A stretch of 8,477 nt of DNA, from contig JBDSUJ010000038.1 in the NCBI GenBank assembly GCA_039927815.1, positions 1 through 8,477 of the forward strand. Reading direction: 5' to 3'. This stretch comes from Croceibacterium_A sp039927815 (GTDB lineage: Bacteria; Pseudomonadota; Alphaproteobacteria; Sphingomonadales; Sphingomonadaceae). Shown in pieces: positions 6,433-8,477 of this stretch (position 1 is its first letter; each line of letters starts with the position of its first letter). The notes below the pieces were generated by a model that was given only the letters and a program-made list of their open reading frames with translations, did no database searches and was not told the origin of the DNA. Position numbers and translations under genes: made by a program.

Positions 6433-6600
6433 TCAGTTGTCCTCGGACGCCAACGCCTCGGGATCAGCCGGCGGTCCGGGCACCGCGTATGCGTCGTTGA
6501 ACCAGCGGGCGAGATCCTTGTCGCGGCAGCGGGCCGAGCAGAAAGGCGTGAATTCCGCCTCGCGGGGCCGGCGGCAGATCGGGCATTTGCGTTCGCTCAT
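6433..6600 (-). CDS. yacG: YacG zinc protein (DNA gyrase inhibitor family)
   Basis: This 55-residue protein has a four-cysteine zinc site: Cys6 and Cys9 (CPIC), then Cys21 and Cys25 (CSARC). The helical motif DLARWFNDAYAVPG (29-42), which follows in this family, is present, as is an acidic C-terminus. In E. coli the family member binds GyrB and inhibits gyrase; whether that holds in alphaproteobacteria is inference. The ATG overlaps the stop of the upstream RNase-like gene as ATGA, so translation is probably coupled. The frame extends upstream into that gene, but the family N-terminus (MSERKCPIC) fixes the start here. Confidence 0.93.
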   Translation of the reverse strand: MSERKCPICRRPREAEFTPFCSARCRDKDLARWFNDAYAVPGPPADPEALASEDN

Positions 6601-7571
6601 CGGGCCACGATTTGAGCGTGCGGCGCGTCCAAGGCAAGGGCGGGATCGGCACGCCAGCGCACGTCGCGCCCGGTCCGACGGGCGAGTTCGGTGAGCCACG
6701 GGGGCCGGAGGTGGGGTTCAAGCATGGGATGTCCCGAAAGCTCGACCGCGCCCGCGCCCGCCAGCCGCTCGCCTCGCCATAGCAGCAGCCGGGCGGCCAC
6801 ACCCGCGCGCTGGAACGCGGCGCGATGAAGCAGCGACGGCCGTTCGAGCCGGGCAACCAGCTGGACGAAGCCGAACCCGTTCATCGCGGTCCGTTCATGC
6901 GGCCAGTCATGCAACGCGGCGGCAAGCGCCTCGTCCACCGCGCGCCGATCGGCTTTGGCGGCAAGGGTCGGGAAATCGACGCCGACCGAGCCGCCGACAT
7001 CGCAGCGCTGCAGGGCATCTGCCAGCGGACCGACCGCGGCGAGCGCCAGCGCGCGCGGATCGAGCGTGCCGTCGACATCGACCAGCAATAGCGCGGGGGT
7101 GGCGCTGAACACCAAAGTGCCGCCGGCGAATGCGATTTCGCCAGCCAGCGCCTCTGCCACCACGCCACCCCAGTCATCGGCCCCCGATGGGCGTCCGGTC
7201 CGCACCACATGGCCGGACTCGCGCAATCGCTCGGCGAGCGATGGCGCGCGCGTAATAGCAGCGTCAGTCGGGCGGGCCCGCGCCAGCTTGCGGCGGCCGT
7301 GCTCGCCCAGGCCGGGGCGTGTGATTTCAACCCTGATCGAAGCCCCTTCGCTGGCAGCGGCCGGCAGCCTGTCGACGAGCGCGAGTTCGCCCCCGGGAAA
7401 CCGCGCGGTGCCGCGGCGGCTGCCGCCGGCTTTCGCCACCAGCACCGCGTCCGCGACGGCACCGGCCGTCAGCTCGCCGGGCCATTCGACACATGCCGCA
7501 ACGATGCGGTCGAGGTGGAGCCGGAACGCGCGGTGCTCGCCGATGCCCTCTTCGACCAGCCACTCAGCCAA
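6597..7571 (-). CDS. RNase E/G-like ribonuclease, reduced form (TTG start)
   Basis: This is a probable cytoplasmic endoribonuclease of the RNase E/G superfamily, 324 residues. Residues 1-105 look like a degenerate S1-type RNA-binding region (WLVEEGIGEHRA, then GELALVDRLP and VEITRPGLGEHGR). The DNase I-like catalytic core follows. LLLVDVDG (161-168) aligns with the IDINS segment of RNase E, giving Asp165 as the counterpart of Asp303. DVGGSVGVDF (191-200) aligns with LGGLIVIDF, giving Asp199 for Asp346. FGFVQLVARLERPSLL (232-247) matches the FGLLEMSRQR...SL segment. The cysteine zinc-link seen after this point in RNase E/G is absent, and the remaining ~75 residues are unlike it. Asp167 replaces the usual Asn. 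The gene starts with TTG, overlapping the maf end by 8 bases and preceded by AGGG; no ATG or GTG fits. Nuclease activity is inferred. Confidence 0.85.
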   Translation of the reverse strand: MAEWLVEEGIGEHRAFRLHLDRIVAACVEWPGELTAGAVADAVLVAKAGGSRRGTARFPGGELALVDRLPAAASEGASIRVEITRPGLGEHGRRKLARARPTDAAITRAPSLAERLRESGHVVRTGRPSGADDWGGVVAEALAGEIAFAGGTLVFSATPALLLVDVDGTLDPRALALAAVGPLADALQRCDVGGSVGVDFPTLAAKADRRAVDEALAAALHDWPHERTAMNGFGFVQLVARLERPSLLHRAAFQRAGVAARLLLWRGERLAGAGAVELSGHPMLEPHLRPPWLTELARRTGRDVRWRADPALALDAPHAQIVAR

Positions 7572-8139
7572 CGGGTAACCCTGCTGCCTTCAACAGCGCC
7601 CTGGTCTCGAACAGCGGCAGGCCGACGACGCCTGAATGACTGCCCCCCATCCATGCGATCAATCCCTCGGCGCTGCCTTGGATCGCGTAGCCGCCGGCCT
7701 TGCCGCGCCATTCGCCGCCGGCGAGGTAGGCATGGATGTCTTCGTCGCACAGGCGCTTGAAGCGCACCTGGGTCTCGCTCAGCCGCTCGCGCAACGTGCC
7801 GTCGGGTGTCAGCAGCGCGATCGCCGAGTAAACCCGATGGCGGCGCCCAGATAGGAGTTCGAGGCAATGACGTGCGGTCGCCTCGTCTTCGGCCTTGGGC
7901 AGGATCCGCCGGCCGACCGCGACCACCGTATCTCCTGCCAGGACCAGCGCCTCCCGATCGGCGGCCGCGTGCGCCTTGCCACGCGCCATGCGGACCGCAT
8001 AGTCGCGCGGGACCTCGCCCTTGAGCGCAGTCTCGTCGATATTCGCGTGGACAACCCGCACCGGTTCAACGCCGAGCCGCGCGAGCAATGCGAGCCGCCG
8101 CGGGCTCGCCGATGCAAGAACAAGCGGGAGGGCGGTCAC
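7564..8139 (-). CDS. maf: Maf-family nucleoside triphosphate pyrophosphatase
   Basis: This house-cleaning enzyme hydrolyses dTTP, UTP or modified nucleotides to the monophosphate plus pyrophosphate; some members have been linked to septum formation. The 191-residue length is normal. The substrate loop SASPRR is at 10-15, Asp70-Thr71 sits in the catalytic LAGDTVV segment, GKAGGYAIQG at 146-155, and VVGLPLFET at 171-179. The last two favour the YhdE (dTTP/UTP) branch over YceF. It starts with GTG: GGGACGG lies just upstream and the family's LxLAS begins shortly after. It is 11 bases downstream of infA and overlaps the next gene by 8 bases, so it sits mid-operon. Confidence 0.94.
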   Translation of the reverse strand: MTALPLVLASASPRRLALLARLGVEPVRVVHANIDETALKGEVPRDYAVRMARGKAHAAADREALVLAGDTVVAVGRRILPKAEDEATARHCLELLSGRRHRVYSAIALLTPDGTLRERLSETQVRFKRLCDEDIHAYLAGGEWRGKAGGYAIQGSAEGLIAWMGGSHSGVVGLPLFETRALLKAAGLPVG

Positions 8140-8150
8140 GCCCGTCCCAC

Positions 8151-8396
8151 TTATTGCGGGCCCGGACCGCCCCGGCCGGGCATGAAGCGGTAGGTGATGC
8201 GCCCCTTTGTCAAATCATATGGGGTCAGTTCGCAGAGCACTTCGTCACCCACCAGCACACGGATACGGTTCTTGCGCATCCGGCCAGCGGTGTGACCCAG
8301 AACTTCGTGGCCATTCTCGAGTTCAACCCGGAACATAGCGTTGGGAAGCAATTCCACCACTTTGCCGCGCATTTCGAGAAGTTCTTCTTTGGCCAT
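8151..8396 (-). CDS. infA: Translation initiation factor IF-1
   Basis: IF-1 is an 81-residue OB-fold protein that binds the A site of the 30S subunit during initiation. The signature is almost complete: MRGKVVELLPNAMFRVELEN (9-28), RMRKNRIRVLVGDEV (39-53) and LTPYDLTKGRITYR (57-70). Compared with the roughly 72-residue standard form it has a short Gly/Pro-rich tail, MPGRGGPGPQ. It is the first gene of the leftward cluster with maf, the RNase-like gene and yacG. The nearest Shine-Dalgarno-like AGGA is about 12 bases before the ATG, longer than ideal. No confident promoter hexamers are seen in the 80 bases available. Confidence 0.98.
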   Translation of the reverse strand: MAKEELLEMRGKVVELLPNAMFRVELENGHEVLGHTAGRMRKNRIRVLVGDEVLCELTPYDLTKGRITYRFMPGRGGPGPQ

Positions 8397-8470
8397 GCAG
8401 TTCGGGTATCCTAAGGCTGTTGATCCTGGGCGCGCGCCATAGACGCCGGCCGCTGAAAAGGAAACCCTGC

Positions 8471-8477
8471 GTGCCTC
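8471..8477 (+). CDS. Possible start of a divergent gene cut by the window edge
   Basis: AAAAGGAAA (8456-8464), a strong Shine-Dalgarno, stands with 8 bases between AGGA and a GTG at 8471. Only the GTG and CCT codons remain before the sequence ends. If real, this gene would be divergent from infA and share its roughly 74-base upstream region. The product cannot be identified. Confidence 0.3.

Noticed and set aside
6881..7578. Long frames on both strands within the RNase-like gene
   Set aside because: They are shadows of the RNase-like coding sequence, with Pro/Arg/Ser-rich translations and no motif.
1..8477. CRISPR array, insertion sequence, toxin-antitoxin or phage-defence genes
   Set aside because: No regular repeats, transposase, or paired toxin-like small genes were seen on either strand.

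Overview
The window is high-GC DNA with dense, closely packed genes. The sequences of InfA, PurC, Maf, YacG and the tRNA, together with a long TonB-dependent receptor, point to an alphaproteobacterium, most likely of the order Sphingomonadales. This placement rests on recognising protein families by eye, not on a search. No insertion sequence, integrase, CRISPR array or phage gene is visible, and no gene-free stretch reaches 300 bases.

Left part (1-1100). A very small predicted lipoprotein reads rightwards and ends two bases before the end of purC, which reads leftwards. purC (SAICAR synthase, purine synthesis) has a plausible sigma-70-type promoter about 85 bases upstream and a strongly foldable leader. 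Middle part (1100-4800). Reading rightwards are a small exported cupin-fold protein with a twin-arginine-like signal, then a 1001-residue TonB-dependent outer-membrane receptor 66 bases later. They are probably co-transcribed. The receptor has five closely spaced cysteine pairs. A WrbA-type NAD(P)H:quinone oxidoreductase converges on the receptor from the right.

Right part (5400-8477), all leftwards. Two genes of unknown function come first: a 216-residue membrane-anchored or secreted protein, and a possible 35-residue membrane peptide just upstream of it. tRNA-Phe(GAA) follows. Next is a tightly packed housekeeping cluster transcribed infA -> maf -> RNase E/G-like -> yacG. Within it an 11-base gap, an 8-base overlap and a 4-base ATGA overlap imply one operon with translational coupling. 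A hairpin followed by three Ts separates yacG from tRNA-Phe. The right edge may hold the first codons of a gene divergent from infA.

Most of the window is ordinary core genome. I see no clearly new multi-gene system. The points most worth a second look are the structured purC leader, the two unrecognised genes left of tRNA-Phe, the small lipoprotein, the reduced RNase E/G-like protein started by TTG, and the cupin-receptor pair.
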